64,000 nucleotides of DNA from Pelosinus sp. IPA-1 (GCF_030269905.1 NZ_BSVC01000001.1:682001-746000); one strand, 5' to 3'. Shown: positions 10,003-20,113, counted from the stretch's first letter. Program-made: numbers and translations. The notes: a model not told the origin generated them from the letters alone.

Positions 10003-10325
10003 TAATCTAGAAGTGCCTTAAGATGTTCTTCAATTTCTTCGCGACTTACCGCACCTCGAATGGTTTTCATAATATTGCCTGCTTTATAAAAATGGAGAGT
10101 AGGTATGCTCATTACATTAAATTGGTGAGTAAGACTGCGATTTTCAGAAGTATCTACCTTGCAAAACTTTATTTTTCCGTCATATTCTGCTGCCAACTCT
10201 TCAAATATAGGCATTAATCTTTTGCAGGGAATACATCTTGGGCCCCAAAAATCCAGCAATACTGGTAGTTGGCTTTTCAATACCTCTTGTTTGAAGTTTT
10301 CCTTAGTAATTTCAATAATCTCCAT
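10002..10325 (-). CDS. trxA: Thioredoxin-like protein with CIPC active site
   Basis: 107 aa with a full thioredoxin fold: LLDFWGPRC, KVDTSENRSLTHQFNVMSIPTL (cis-Pro) and GAVSREEIEEHL. The active site reads GPRC-IPC-K instead of the common WCGPCK, so the CxxC dipeptide is Ile-Pro. It lies seven bases after trxB in the same operon, which makes reduction by that reductase likely. The altered dipeptide may shift redox potential. Confidence 0.88.
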   Translation of the reverse strand: MEIIEITKENFKQEVLKSQLPVLLDFWGPRCIPCKRLMPIFEELAAEYDGKIKFCKVDTSENRSLTHQFNVMSIPTLHFYKAGNIMKTIRGAVSREEIEEHLKALLD

Positions 10326-10332
10326 AAATTGA

Positions 10333-11283
10333 TTACCTCCTTAAGTTGTTTTCCATAGACTCAGGAAAATATTCTTCTATATATTTTTCCGCATGGTAGG
10401 CGGCAATTGCTCCGTCGCTTACTGCGGTAACTACCTGTCGTAACAGCTTTTGCCTTACATCACCTACTGCGTAAACTCCTGGGATATTGGTGCGCATAAA
10501 ATCATCTGTTTTGATATAACCTTCCTCTGTAAGTTCGATAAGGTTTCTTACAAAATGAGTATTTGGCTCATTCCCAACATAAATAAATACCCCGTCAATA
10601 GGTAGCTCGATTTTTTGCTCTGTTTCTAGGTTTTTTAGGATTACTTTTTTTACAGTTTCTTCGCCTAAAATTTCTTCGATCACCGTATTCCAGATAAGTT
10701 CTATCTTGGGATTTGACAATGCTCTTTCTTGAATAAGTTTTGTAGCACGCAAGGCGTTTCTTCTGTGGATGATAGTCACCTTATCAGCAAATCTTGTTAG
10801 ATAACATGCTTCCTCCACTGCGGCGTTACCACCACCTACAACAACTATATTAGCGCCTTCAAAAAAAGCACCATCACAAGTAGCACAGTAAGAAACACCT
10901 CGTGACCGAAAAGTGTTTTCGCCAGGGCAATTCAGGTATCTTGGAGTGGCGCCGGTAGCAATAATTATTGTTTTACTAGCGAAAGTCCCTTTTGTGGTGT
11001 TAACAATATGGTATTTATCCATTGTCTCCAAGGAATGTACTTTAGCGATTAAATTCTTTGCCCCAAATCGTTGGGCTTGCTCTTCCATTTGCGTTGATAG
11101 TTCAAAGCCATTAATGCCTTGGGAAAATCCAGGATAGTTTTCAACTTCCTCAGTAGTAGCTACTTGCCCACCTATTCCTAGGCTTTCGATATATAGTGTA
11201 TCTAACTTACTTCTGGCACTGTATAAGGCCGAGGTTAAGCCAGCAGGCCCAGCACCAATGATGATGACATCATAGGATTGCAT
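10333..11283 (-). CDS. trxB: Thioredoxin reductase (NADPH/FAD)
   Basis: 316 aa. FAD site GAGPAGLTSALYSAR, redox pair CATC (CATCDGAFF), NAD(P) site GGGNAAVEEA and C-terminal VYAVGDVR are all in place. It reduces thioredoxin. AAGGAGA precedes the ATG. It is the first gene of a two-gene minus-strand operon with trxA. The 250 bases between trxB and the TerC gene are AT-rich and hold the divergent promoters, which could not be assigned precisely. Confidence 0.93.
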   Translation of the reverse strand: MQSYDVIIIGAGPAGLTSALYSARSKLDTLYIESLGIGGQVATTEEVENYPGFSQGINGFELSTQMEEQAQRFGAKNLIAKVHSLETMDKYHIVNTTKGTFASKTIIIATGATPRYLNCPGENTFRSRGVSYCATCDGAFFEGANIVVVGGGNAAVEEACYLTRFADKVTIIHRRNALRATKLIQERALSNPKIELIWNTVIEEILGEETVKKVILKNLETEQKIELPIDGVFIYVGNEPNTHFVRNLIELTEEGYIKTDDFMRTNIPGVYAVGDVRQKLLRQVVTAVSDGAIAAYHAEKYIEEYFPESMENNLRR

Positions 11284-11534
11284 GGAAAATCTCCTTTTTA
11301 TATATTATTTTTGCTGGTTTAGTATGGTTGCAGAACCCTTTAAGTAATGAAAATAGTAATATTTTATAACAAGAAATCTACATGGTAATGCGTGGTATTG
11401 GAAATACTAGCAAGGGCACATGAGATACATAAAATTTTCTGTAAGGAATTTCTTAATATTATATTCAAGTAGTACGGTAAAGAAAACTTGTCACACTATA
11501 GTTTTAAATTCCACAGAAAAGGGTGGATCTTAGA

Positions 11535-12197
11535 ATGGAATATGTCTTACTTTTACTCAGCATTATTATGATTAATCTTCTGCTTAGTGGTGATAACGCG
11601 CTGGTAATTGCGTTAGCGAGCCGCAACCTGCCAATCGAACAACAAAAAAAAGCAATGCTGTGGGGAAGTATTGGTGCGATTGTTCTCAGAGTTGCGTTAA
11701 CTTTTATTGCGGTATTTATACTTAACATACCCTATTTACAAGCACTTGGTGGTTTTATGCTGCTTTGGATCGCAATCAAACTTGTGGCTGATCAAAAGGG
11801 ACCTACTTTTTTAGAGGGCAAGAAAAATTTATGGGATACGATTAAGACGATCATAGCCGCAGACTTTGTCATGAGTCTTGATAATGTTATTGCTATCGCA
11901 GGCGTAGCAAAAGGGAAGATTAGTTTATTGATAATTGGACTAGCAATTAGCATTCCAATTATTGTGTGGGGAAGTAAGCTTGTGGGGATGCTGATTCGAA
12001 AATGGCCATCGGTCATACTAATCGGTGCATTTTTTTTAGGGTGGACAGCTGGTGAAATGATTTTCTCTGACAAAAGAATAGTTCTGGTAGTGAGTCAGTA
12101 TTTGTGGATGGATAAAATTTTTTCTGGGATTTGTGGCTTGCTTGTTGTCTTTATTGGTAAAAGAATGAGATTTAAAAAAGATAAAAGTAGAAAATAA
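11535..12197 (+). CDS. TerC/YjbE-family integral membrane protein
   Basis: 220 aa with about seven membrane segments. The two family motifs with acidic metal-site residues are present: LLSGDNALVIALASRNLP and FVMSLDNVIAIAGVAKG. Relatives export metal ions such as manganese or act beside the secretion machinery. The frame opens at a GTG (11523), but the AAAGGGTGG site fits the ATG at 11535. No yybP-ykoY (Mn) riboswitch was found upstream. Confidence 0.85.
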   Translation: MEYVLLLLSIIMINLLLSGDNALVIALASRNLPIEQQKKAMLWGSIGAIVLRVALTFIAVFILNIPYLQALGGFMLLWIAIKLVADQKGPTFLEGKKNLWDTIKTIIAADFVMSLDNVIAIAGVAKGKISLLIIGLAISIPIIVWGSKLVGMLIRKWPSVILIGAFFLGWTAGEMIFSDKRIVLVVSQYLWMDKIFSGICGLLVVFIGKRMRFKKDKSRK

Positions 12198-12251
12198 AGC
12201 CATTAAATCCGAACGATGAAGAAATATTTATGACAAACGTTCACATTTTGT

Positions 12252-12280
12252 TTGACAGTTTTTTCTCTATGCTATAAAAT
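12252..12280 (+). promoter_or_regulatory. Promoter of the purine leader
   Basis: TTGACA (12252-12257) and TAAAAT (12275-12280) are spaced by 17 bases. Transcription would begin about 15 bases before the guanine aptamer. Confidence 0.65.
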
Positions 12281-12301
12281 AAATAGCGTAAAGAAAATAT
12301 A

Positions 12302-12370
12302 ACTCGTATAATTTTGAGAATAAGGCTCAAGCGTTTCTACCGGACGACCGTAAATTGTCTGACTACGGGT
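12302..12370 (+). promoter_or_regulatory. Guanine-type purine riboswitch aptamer
   Basis: P1 arms ACTCGTA and TACGGGT pair. J1/2 TATAAT, the P2 stem (TTTTGAG/CTCAAG region), GTTTCTACC and CCGTAAA are as in the family. The discriminating position in CTGACTACG is C, which specifies guanine/hypoxanthine rather than adenine. It abuts a ykkC-type aptamer with no gap. Confidence 0.93.
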
Positions 12371-12478
12371 GAAAGTGTACCTAGGGTTCCGCATAACCAA
12401 AACAGATTATGTTCTGTTTTTTTATGGTCCGTGACCAAGTGGTACAGGCACTATGGCAGTGCTACACCGATGGGATAA
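12371..12478 (+). promoter_or_regulatory. ykkC-type aptamer, probably PRPP-sensing (subtype 2b)
   Basis: The family signature CTAGGGTTCCG (from 12381) and GGTCCGTGACC (from 12427) flank a variable hairpin (CAAAACAGATTATGTTCTGTTTT). A second hairpin, GGCACTATGGCAGTGC, and GATGGGATAAAA follow. The purine context and the adjoining guanine aptamer argue for PRPP rather than guanidine or ppGpp. PRPP should activate and guanine repress. The subtype is inferred from context. Confidence 0.8.
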
Positions 12479-12545
12479 AAACCCGGGCGGGGAGGTTTCG
12501 CTCATTACCTGATGCGATCCTCCCTGCCCGGGTTATTCTTTTACA
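12479..12545 (+). terminator. Terminator of the tandem purine riboswitch
   Basis: A very stable G+C-rich stem (AACCCGGGCGGGGAGG against CCTCCCTGCCCGGGTT) extends through CGC/GCG and is followed by ATTCTTTT. The PRPP aptamer 3' strand runs into the terminator arm, which is the expected switch point. Confidence 0.85.
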
Positions 12546-12698
12546 ATGGAGGTGATATTACAGAGTTAACACGGTAAAGAAGTTACTTTCTAGATAAGGA
12601 GCGGCTCTTTTCATGTGTTCTACTAATTACATAAAAAAACAGTTTTTGCATGGTGTTAGTGTGTGTTATAAAAATATTATATTGAGGGAGAGGCATAT

Positions 12699-14066
12699 AT
12701 GTTAGAAAAATTATTTAAATTAAGTGAACGTAATACCAACGTACAGACAGAGGTAATGGCTGGTATTACTACATTTATGACGATGGCCTATATTTTATTT
12801 GTAAATCCTAGTATCTTAGGATCCGCTGGAATGGATAAGAATGCAGTATTACTAGCCACTGCAATCGGTTCAGCAGCCGTTACTATTATGATGGGGTTAT
12901 TTGTTAATTACCCGATTGCTTTAGCGCCTGGTATGGGTTTGAATGCTTTTTATGCTTTTACAGTAGTTATCGGCATGGGGATTCCTTGGCAAGTTGCTTT
13001 AGGGGCTGTATTCATATCTGGTATTGTTTTCTTGCTCTTAACAGTAACTAAAATTCGCCAACTTTTAGTTGAGGGTATGCCTAATTCTTTAAAACACGCA
13101 ATTACCGTAGGGATTGGTCTTTTTATTACAATTATCGGTTTAAAACTTTCAGGGATTATGAATATCCGGTTATCCTTGATTCCGCCTACTTTAGAAAAAA
13201 TCGTGGCTGCAAAAGGTAATGGCTCACCACTGTCTTTCGAAACAATTATTGAAATGGGCAAACTCGCAGATAAAGAGATATTGCTAGCAATATTTGGGCT
13301 TGTTTTGATTAGCATTTTAATAGCGCGTAAAGTCAAGGGTGCTATGTTAATTGGTATTATAATTAATACTCTAGTTGGTATTGCTATGGGTATTGTAAAG
13401 GTTCCAACCGGATTTGTTCCTGTAGCTATGCCTGATTTTACTAACAATGCTTTTTTTGCTCTTGATATTCCGGGGGCTATCAGCATGGGATTAATGACAA
13501 TTATCTTTACCTTTACTTTCGTTGAATTATTTGACACTATGGGAACTTTAGTGGGTACGACGAGCAAGGCTGGTCTAATGGACAAGGAAGGAAAAATCCC
13601 TGGAATTGGCAAGGCAATGTTAGTTGATGCCACAGGGGTAAGCCTTGGTGCTCTACTAGGGACAAGCACAATTACTGCCTTTGTTGAAAGTGCTGCTGGT
13701 GTAGGTGCAGGTGGTCGTACAGGTCTGACTGCTGTTGTCTGTGGAGGAATGTTCCTTCTGGCTCTCTTCTTTACTCCGATCGTTGGTTTGATTCCTGATG
13801 CTGCTACAGCTCCTGCTCTAATTATTGTAGGTTCTTTAATGATGGAAAGTGTAAAACATATTGATTTTGCTGATTTTACAGAAGCTATGCCAGCTTTTAT
13901 GACAATTGTTATGATGCCTTTTACTTATAGTATTGCAAATGGTATTTCTTTTGGTTTGGTTTTGTTTCCTTTATTAAAATTAATTACAGGTCGCGGTCGC
14001 GAAGTACATTGGATTGTATACATTTTAGCAGTTCTAGTTGTTGTACGTTTAGGATTTTTGGCTTAG
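12699..14066 (+). CDS. pbuG: Guanine/hypoxanthine permease, AzgA/PbuG (NCS2) family
   Basis: 455 aa with some 12-14 membrane segments. The N-terminus VMAGITTFMTMAYILFVNP and the blocks YPIALAPGMGLNAFYAF, FVELFDTMGTLVGT and GTSTITAFVESAAGVGAGGRTGLTAV are diagnostic of AzgA-like purine permeases. It imports purine bases by proton symport. It is the first gene after the tandem riboswitch, so it should be made when purine is scarce and PRPP high. A GAGGGAGAGG ribosome site precedes the ATG. Confidence 0.92.
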   Translation: MLEKLFKLSERNTNVQTEVMAGITTFMTMAYILFVNPSILGSAGMDKNAVLLATAIGSAAVTIMMGLFVNYPIALAPGMGLNAFYAFTVVIGMGIPWQVALGAVFISGIVFLLLTVTKIRQLLVEGMPNSLKHAITVGIGLFITIIGLKLSGIMNIRLSLIPPTLEKIVAAKGNGSPLSFETIIEMGKLADKEILLAIFGLVLISILIARKVKGAMLIGIIINTLVGIAMGIVKVPTGFVPVAMPDFTNNAFFALDIPGAISMGLMTIIFTFTFVELFDTMGTLVGTTSKAGLMDKEGKIPGIGKAMLVDATGVSLGALLGTSTITAFVESAAGVGAGGRTGLTAVVCGGMFLLALFFTPIVGLIPDAATAPALIIVGSLMMESVKHIDFADFTEAMPAFMTIVMMPFTYSIANGISFGLVLFPLLKLITGRGREVHWIVYILAVLVVVRLGFLA

Positions 14067-14074
14067 GTAAACTA

Positions 14075-14113
14075 GTAAACCCAGATGGTAGTGTATACGA
14101 TATCTGGGTTTAC
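14075..14113 (+). terminator. Hairpin between permease and purE
   Basis: GTAAACCCAGAT and ATCTGGGTTTAC form a perfect 12-bp stem with a 15-base loop. The following AAATTATATT is a poor U-tract, so it may only partly terminate or may stabilise mRNA ends. Read-through would place the pur genes under the tandem riboswitch. Confidence 0.5.
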
Positions 14114-14203
14114 AAATTATATTAACATTGCATACAATCGCCTTTTGCCCTACTGGCAATGGCAATTCTATAGATTATAGCAAATAAAAAGGGAGGAACT
14201 TTA

Positions 14204-14695
14204 GTGAAAGTAGCTATTATTATGGGTAGTGATTCTGATTGGTCTATTGTAGAACCAGCAAGCCAATTATTAACTGAATTTGGCATAGCGACAGAAGTTG
14301 TTGTGGCCTCAGCCCACCGTACACCAGATAAAGTTCATACCTTTGCAACAGAAGCGCGAGAACGAGGTGTAGAAGTTATTATTGCAGCAGCGGGGGCAGC
14401 GGCTCATTTGCCAGGGGTGATTGCGGCTTACACAACATTGCCTGTTATTGGTATCCCAATAAACAGCACTTGTTTAAGTGGACTTGATGCACTTCTTAGT
14501 ATTGTACAAATGCCTGCGGGAATTCCAGTTGCTACTATGGCTGTCAATGGTGCTAAAAATGCCGCAATTTTTGCAGTTCAGATCATGGCAGGAAAACATG
14601 CCGAGCTGGCTGAGAAATTGAATGAAAATCGTAAAAAGATGGCAGAAGAAGTAGAAGGAAAAGCTGCAAGACTTTCAACAAAATTATTAGGTTAA
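14204..14695 (+). CDS. purE: N5-carboxyaminoimidazole ribonucleotide mutase PurE
   Basis: 163 aa class I PurE: MGSDSDW, VVASAHRTPDK, AAGAAAHLPGVIAAYTTLPV and GIPI are all present. It rearranges N5-CAIR to CAIR; its usual partner PurK is not in this window. The start is GTG with a GGGAGGAA site. It opens a seven-gene operon purE-C-F-M-N-H-D. purB, purL, purQ and purS are absent here and must lie elsewhere. Confidence 0.95.
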   Translation: MKVAIIMGSDSDWSIVEPASQLLTEFGIATEVVVASAHRTPDKVHTFATEARERGVEVIIAAAGAAAHLPGVIAAYTTLPVIGIPINSTCLSGLDALLSIVQMPAGIPVATMAVNGAKNAAIFAVQIMAGKHAELAEKLNENRKKMAEEVEGKAARLSTKLLG

Positions 14696-14714
14696 AATAT
14701 AGGAGGGATTTACA

Positions 14715-15425
14715 ATGGAAAAACAACCATTATATGAAGGAAAAGCAAAAAGAATATTTGCTACTGATGTGGCAGATGAATTATTGGTCTATTACAAGGA
14801 TGATGCAACTGCCTTTAACGGTTTGAAAAAAGGAACAATTGAAAGTAAGGGTGTACTAAATAATAAAATTACTACATTTTTCTTTGATTTATTAGGAAAG
14901 AATGGAATACCTCATCATTTTATTCGTTTGGTAAGTGAACGAGAACAATTAGTAAAGGCATTGAAGATTTTACCAGTGGAAGTAGTAGTGCGTAATATTG
15001 CAGCTGGCAGTTTGGCAAAACGGATTGGCTGGGAAGAAGGTAGAAAACTCCCTGCACCAATTGTTGAAATGTATTATAAAAATGATGACCTTGGCGATCC
15101 TCTAATTAACCAATACCATATTAAAGTTCTCGAATTGGCTACGGAAGAACAAGTAAAACAATTGGAAGAATACGCTCTTAAAATTAATGAAATTTTGACT
15201 AGTTATTTGCAAGAAAAGAAAATAGAGTTGATTGACTTTAAACTGGAATTTGGTACTCATAAAGGCCAAGTGCTTTTGGGAGATGAGATTTCCCCAGATA
15301 CTTGCCGTTTTTGGGATAGCGAAACAGGAGAAAAATTGGATAAGGATAGATTCCGTCGTGACCTTGGCAACGTAGAAGATGCCTATAAGGAAATATTGTT
15401 CCGCTTAACAGGAGAAAAAGCATGA
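14715..15425 (+). CDS. purC: SAICAR synthase PurC
   Basis: 236 aa, standard bacterial length. It begins [10 protein letters not shown], with [23 protein letters not shown] and [14 protein letters not shown]. It condenses CAIR with aspartate using ATP. Its stop overlaps the purF start by four bases (ATGA), so the two are translationally coupled. Confidence 0.96.
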   Translation: MEKQPLYEGKAKRIFATDVADELLVYYKDDATAFNGLKKGTIESKGVLNNKITTFFFDLLGKNGIPHHFIRLVSEREQLVKALKILPVEVVVRNIAAGSLAKRIGWEEGRKLPAPIVEMYYKNDDLGDPLINQYHIKVLELATEEQVKQLEEYALKINEILTSYLQEKKIELIDFKLEFGTHKGQVLLGDEISPDTCRFWDSETGEKLDKDRFRRDLGNVEDAYKEILFRLTGEKA

Positions 15426-16858
15426 CAAACCAAGTCCTGGATATCGATAAAATGCAGGAAGAATGCGGAGTATTTGGCATATACTCCCGTAAAGAGAATG
15501 TAGCATTAAATGCTTACTGGGGTTTATATGCACTGCAGCACCGAGGGCAAGAAAGTGCAGGAATTGCTGTAACCAATGGATCGTGGATGGATGTTTCCCG
15601 GGGAATGGGGTTGGTTGGCGAAGTATTTCGCCACCAATTGCCTAATCTTCCAGATCAGAATATTTCCATCGGACATGTACGTTACTCGACTACCGGTTCC
15701 AGTTCATTGATGAATACTCAACCCCTTATGGTAAAGTATTCAGGTGGGCATATTAGCTTGGCTCATAACGGAAATCTGACTAATGCGTTAGTGTTAAGAG
15801 AAAAAATGGAGGCACAGGGCAGTATCTTTCAAACCACCATTGATAGTGAAGTAATTGTCAACTTAATTGCTCGTTCCCGAAAAGCAACATTAGAAGAAAA
15901 AATTGTAGAAAGCTTATCCCAAATTGAAGGGGCTTATTGTTTAGTCATCATGACAGAAGAAAAATTAATTGGTGTTAGGGATCCTCATGGTTTGCGTCCC
16001 TTGTGTATTGGTAAGTTAAATGATGGTTATGTCATTTCTTCTGAATCCTGTGCCCTTGATACTGTTGGAGCAGAGTTTATCAGAGATGTGGAACCTGGTG
16101 AAATGGTTGTCATTGATGATAAAGGTCTGCGATCTCAACAATTCGGAAAGATTCGTGGGCAAGCATTGTGTGTATTTGAATATATTTACTTTGCACGTCC
16201 TGACAGTGTAATTGATGGACAAAGTGTGTACCAAGCTAGATTTGAAATGGGTAGAGAATTGGCGCGTCAGAGTGGCCTTAAGGCCGATATCGTTATTTCT
16301 GTGCCTGACTCTGGTACGACTGCTGCCCTTGGCTTTAGTCATGAATCTGGAATTCTTTTTGCCGAAGGATTGATAAAGAATCGATATATCGGTCGTACTT
16401 TTATTCAACCGGATCAAAAATCCCGAGATTTGAGTGTAAAAATCAAATTAAATGCAGTAAGATCGGTTGTTCAAGGGAAATCCGTTATTATGGTCGATGA
16501 CTCTATTGTACGGGGTACTACAAGTGGGAAGATTGTGCGCATGATTCGTGAAGCAGGGGCTACTGCTGTTCATATGTGTGTCAGTTCCCCGCCAATTATG
16601 TATCCTTGCTATTACGGAATTGATACCTCTGTGCGTAAAGAATTGATTGCTGCTTCTAAAATGGTAGAGGAAATCAGAGAATTTATCGGCGCTGATTCTT
16701 TGCATTATTTATCAATGGAAGGATTGTCGAATTCTCTTAGCCAGGTAAAATATAAAGAAATGTGCTATGCCTGCTTTAACTCAAAGTATCCAGGCGATAT
16801 GCCTTGTGAACAACCTTGTGGCGGCAGCAAATACGTTTTTGAGGAGGGCCATGTATGA
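15422..16858 (+). CDS. purF: Amidophosphoribosyltransferase PurF
   Basis: 478 aa. It commits PRPP to purines. A 14-residue propeptide precedes the catalytic Cys15 (EECGVFGIY), as in the Bacillus-type enzyme that is matured by cleavage. The PRPP loop [14 protein letters not shown] is intact. Late cysteines ([19 protein letters not shown]) suit the oxygen-sensitive 4Fe-4S cluster of this type. It overlaps purM by four bases. Confidence 0.96.
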   Translation: MTNQVLDIDKMQEECGVFGIYSRKENVALNAYWGLYALQHRGQESAGIAVTNGSWMDVSRGMGLVGEVFRHQLPNLPDQNISIGHVRYSTTGSSSLMNTQPLMVKYSGGHISLAHNGNLTNALVLREKMEAQGSIFQTTIDSEVIVNLIARSRKATLEEKIVESLSQIEGAYCLVIMTEEKLIGVRDPHGLRPLCIGKLNDGYVISSESCALDTVGAEFIRDVEPGEMVVIDDKGLRSQQFGKIRGQALCVFEYIYFARPDSVIDGQSVYQARFEMGRELARQSGLKADIVISVPDSGTTAALGFSHESGILFAEGLIKNRYIGRTFIQPDQKSRDLSVKIKLNAVRSVVQGKSVIMVDDSIVRGTTSGKIVRMIREAGATAVHMCVSSPPIMYPCYYGIDTSVRKELIAASKMVEEIREFIGADSLHYLSMEGLSNSLSQVKYKEMCYACFNSKYPGDMPCEQPCGGSKYVFEEGHV

Positions 16859-17904
16859 GCCAATTAACCTATCGTGATGCTGGCGTGGACATAGATGCTG
16901 GTAATAAAGCTGTTGATTTAATGAAGAAACATGTGAGATCTACCTATCGTCCTGAAGTATTAGGTGATATTGGTGGCTTTGGTGGCTTGTTTGCTCTTGA
17001 TGTGGCGAAATATCGCCAACCAGTGTTAGTATCAGGCACAGATGGTGTAGGAACGAAACTCTGTATTGCGTTTATGGCTGATAAGCATGACACGATTGGT
17101 CAAGATGCAGTTGCTATGTGTGTTAATGATATTTTGGTGCAGGGTGCTGAGCCATTATTCTTTTTAGATTATTTAGCAGTTGGTAAGTTATCACCCGAAC
17201 AAGTAGCAGCCATAGTAAGTGGGATAGCAGGAGCTTGTCTAGAATCCGGTTGTTCCTTGATTGGTGGAGAAACTGCGGAAATGGCAAGTTTCTATAAAAA
17301 TGGTGAATATGATATTGGCGGTTTTGCCGTAGGAGTTGCAGAACGATCTAAGCTAATTACGGGACAAAACATTAAGCCAGGAGATGCTTTGATTGGTCTT
17401 CCTTCCAGTGGATTACATTCCAATGGTTATTCCTTAGTACGAAAAATTTGCTTTGATGTAAAGAAAATGGATATGAATGAACAAATTCCTGAGCTTTCAA
17501 AAACCTTAGGCGAAGAATTACTAATTCCAACTAAATTATATCCTAAAGCCTGTCTGCCGTTAGTTGAAAAATTCGATATACGTGGTATGGTGCACATTAC
17601 GGGTGGCGGATTTTATGAGAATATTCCTCGTGTATTGCCAGAGGGCTGTGGAGTTGAAGTTGATACAGAATCTTGGCCTAAACCTCCTATCTTTTCCTTG
17701 TTACAGCAATGGGGTAATGTTGCTTGGCCCGAAATGTATCGAACCTTTAATATGGGAATCGGCATGATCCTTGTAGTTCCTCAATCTGAGGTGAAAAGTA
17801 TCCAAGAAGATCTTACAGCAAGAGGTGAAACTAGTTATATCATTGGTCATGTAACGGATGGGCCTAAGGAGACTGTGCTGAAAGGTGGCATCTTTGGTGA
17901 GTGA
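16855..17904 (+). CDS. purM: AIR synthetase PurM
   Basis: 349 aa. It starts LTYRDAGVDIDAGNKAV, with VSGTDGVGTKL, GQDAVAMCVNDILVQGAEPLFFLDY, GGETAEM and HITGGGFYENIPR, the standard ATP-binding blocks of the PurM superfamily. It closes the imidazole ring to AIR, the branch point also used by ThiC. GAGGAGG precedes the ATG inside the purF end. Confidence 0.96.
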   Translation: MSQLTYRDAGVDIDAGNKAVDLMKKHVRSTYRPEVLGDIGGFGGLFALDVAKYRQPVLVSGTDGVGTKLCIAFMADKHDTIGQDAVAMCVNDILVQGAEPLFFLDYLAVGKLSPEQVAAIVSGIAGACLESGCSLIGGETAEMASFYKNGEYDIGGFAVGVAERSKLITGQNIKPGDALIGLPSSGLHSNGYSLVRKICFDVKKMDMNEQIPELSKTLGEELLIPTKLYPKACLPLVEKFDIRGMVHITGGGFYENIPRVLPEGCGVEVDTESWPKPPIFSLLQQWGNVAWPEMYRTFNMGIGMILVVPQSEVKSIQEDLTARGETSYIIGHVTDGPKETVLKGGIFGE

Positions 17905-18505
17905 AACCATATTGGGCATATTGGCTTCTGGACGGGGCAGTAATATGCAAGCCATTTGTAACAGTATAGATGCTGGCAAGCTTCACGCAAAAGTAGGTTT
18001 AGTGATTAGTGATAAGGCCAATGCTAAAGTGCTGGAGCATGCAATGGCGAAAGGAATTCCTTGTATTTGTATTGAACGTAAGAATTTTGCCTCAAAGCAA
18101 GATTTTGAGGCCGCCATTGCAAAAGAGCTTACCTTATATAATGTCAAATTAGTAGTTTTAGCTGGTTTTATGCGAATTTTAAGTTCTTTTTTTGTAAATT
18201 TATTTCCTGGTAGCATTATGAATATCCATCCGTCCTTATTGCCAGCGTTTCCTGGCTTGGATGCTCATGAACAAGCTCTTGCTTATGGTGCAAAAGTTTC
18301 TGGCTGCACCATCCATTTTGTGGATGAAGGCATGGATACGGGGCCAATTATTATGCAACAGGCTGTACCAATTCTTGTGGATGATACAGTTGATAGCTTA
18401 GCTCAGCGTATACTCGCGGTAGAACATGAATTATACCCTCAGGCAATTGGCCTGTATTGTGATCAACGTCTTTCAATAGAAGGACGGAATGTGAAAATTA
18501 TATAG
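17897..18505 (+). CDS. purN: GAR transformylase PurN
   Basis: 202 aa. ILASGRGSNMQAI at the N-terminus, AGFMRILSSFF, NIHPSLLPAFPGLDAHEQAL with catalytic Asn/His, and GCTIHFVDEGMDTGPII identify the folate-dependent enzyme. The frame is open from GTG 17885, but the AAAGGTGG site (17880-17887) lies at the right distance from GTG 17897, eight bases inside the purM end. Confidence 0.93.
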   Translation: MSETILGILASGRGSNMQAICNSIDAGKLHAKVGLVISDKANAKVLEHAMAKGIPCICIERKNFASKQDFEAAIAKELTLYNVKLVVLAGFMRILSSFFVNLFPGSIMNIHPSLLPAFPGLDAHEQALAYGAKVSGCTIHFVDEGMDTGPIIMQQAVPILVDDTVDSLAQRILAVEHELYPQAIGLYCDQRLSIEGRNVKII

Positions 18506-18524
18506 TTACAAGTGAGGAATAAAT

Positions 18525-20066
18525 ATGAATATCAAACGTGCTTTGATTAGCGTTTCTGATAAAACTGGGCTTGTTGAATTTGCCCAGCAATTACATAAAT
18601 ATGGTGTAGAAATTATTTCAACTGGCGGTACTATGAAAACGCTGAAGGAGGCAGGTATACCTGTTCGTTATGTCAGCGAAGTAACTGGTTTTCCAGAAAT
18701 TATGGATGGGCGAGTAAAAACCCTAAATCCTTATATTCATGGTGGCATTTTGGCTGTTCGTGATAATATTGCTCATTTAGAAGCGATGGAAAAACATCAG
18801 ATTCCTGCGATAGATATGGTAGTTGTCAATTTGTATCCTTTTCGTCAGACGATAGAGCGTCCTGACGTTTCGCTAGAAGATGCAGTAGAGAATATTGACA
18901 TTGGTGGACCGGCTATGATTCGGGCTGCTTCAAAGAATTTTCAGTATGTAACAGTTGTAGTAAATCCAGCACGCTATAATGATATTTTAGATCAATTGGC
19001 CAAAGAAGGCGATATTCTGCCCTCCTATCGTATGGCGCTGGCGAAAGAAGCGTTTCATCATACTGCAGAATATGATGCTTGTATTGCTAATTATTTGGCT
19101 GGTCAGTTGGGAGAGGGAACCTTCGCCGATACGGTCCATGTTGTCTATGAGAAAGTACAACCTTTACGTTACGGAGAAAATCCGCAACAACAGGCAGCTT
19201 TTTATCGGGAAAAAAATGCTACAGGTGTGGGTGTAGCAAATGCTCGCCAACTGCATGGTAAGGAATTATCTTTTAATAACATTGTAGATGTAGAGGCTGC
19301 TTATCATATTGTGGCTGAGTTTGATAAGCCAGCGGCTGTTATTATAAAACATACAAATCCTTGTGGTACAGGAATTGGGGTTGATTTGGCTGAAGCGTAT
19401 GCAAAAGCATATCAAGCGGATCCTGTGTCTGCTTTTGGTGGGATTATTGGGCTGAATCGTGAAGTAGATGTTGCAACTGCCGTACAAATTGGCAAGTTAT
19501 TTGCCGAAGCCATTATTGCGCCAGGATATACCCAAGATGCGTTAGATATTTTAACAAAAAAGCAAAACATTCGTCTCTTGGTTGCTGAAAAGATGCAACC
19601 CGGTTGTAAACAGGTTGACATTAAAACTGTTTCTGGCGGTATGCTGATTCAAGAAAAAGATACAGCTCTTGAAACCTTTCATGATATGAAGGTTGTCACA
19701 AAACGTCAACTAAGTAATACAGAATGGGAACAATTGCTTTTTGCTTGGAAGGTCGTAAAACACGTGAAATCCAATGCAATTGTAATAGCAGATGATAACC
19801 AAACCTTAGGCGTTGGTGCAGGACAAATGAATCGGGTAGGAGCAGCTGCGATTGCGTTAGAACAAGCTGGTGATAAGGCGCAAGGTGCTGTAATGGCTTC
19901 CGATGCATTTTTACCATTTCGTGATACAGTAGATACTGCAGCAAAGGCTGGAATTAAGGCGATTATTCAACCTGGAGGTTCTGTGCGAGATGCAGAGTCT
20001 ATTGAAGCGGCAGATGAGCATGGTATTGCTATGGTATTTACAGGTGTCAGACATTTTAAACATTGA
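18525..20066 (+). CDS. purH: Bifunctional AICAR transformylase/IMP cyclohydrolase PurH
   Basis: 513 aa, full length. The N-terminal MGS-like cyclohydrolase domain begins [16 protein letters not shown]. The C-terminal transformylase domain has [31 protein letters not shown] and SDAFLPFRD. It catalyses the last two steps to IMP. It lies 20 bases after purN and is followed by a small hairpin before purD. Confidence 0.96.
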   Translation: MNIKRALISVSDKTGLVEFAQQLHKYGVEIISTGGTMKTLKEAGIPVRYVSEVTGFPEIMDGRVKTLNPYIHGGILAVRDNIAHLEAMEKHQIPAIDMVVVNLYPFRQTIERPDVSLEDAVENIDIGGPAMIRAASKNFQYVTVVVNPARYNDILDQLAKEGDILPSYRMALAKEAFHHTAEYDACIANYLAGQLGEGTFADTVHVVYEKVQPLRYGENPQQQAAFYREKNATGVGVANARQLHGKELSFNNIVDVEAAYHIVAEFDKPAAVIIKHTNPCGTGIGVDLAEAYAKAYQADPVSAFGGIIGLNREVDVATAVQIGKLFAEAIIAPGYTQDALDILTKKQNIRLLVAEKMQPGCKQVDIKTVSGGMLIQEKDTALETFHDMKVVTKRQLSNTEWEQLLFAWKVVKHVKSNAIVIADDNQTLGVGAGQMNRVGAAAIALEQAGDKAQGAVMASDAFLPFRDTVDTAAKAGIKAIIQPGGSVRDAESIEAADEHGIAMVFTGVRHFKH

Positions 20067-20076
20067 TAAAATTATA

Positions 20077-20095
20077 GGGCAGTTTCCAACTGCCC
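20077..20095 (+). other. Short hairpin between purH and purD
   Basis: GGGCAGTT and AACTGCCC form a perfect 8-bp stem with a TCC loop and no U-tract. It is more likely an mRNA processing or stability element than a terminator. Confidence 0.45.
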
Positions 20096-20113
20096 AGTAG
20101 AAGGGATATAGCT

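Noticed and set aside
11284-11534. Manganese (yybP-ykoY) riboswitch before the TerC-family gene
   Set aside because: The conserved yybP-ykoY blocks were not found in this gap.
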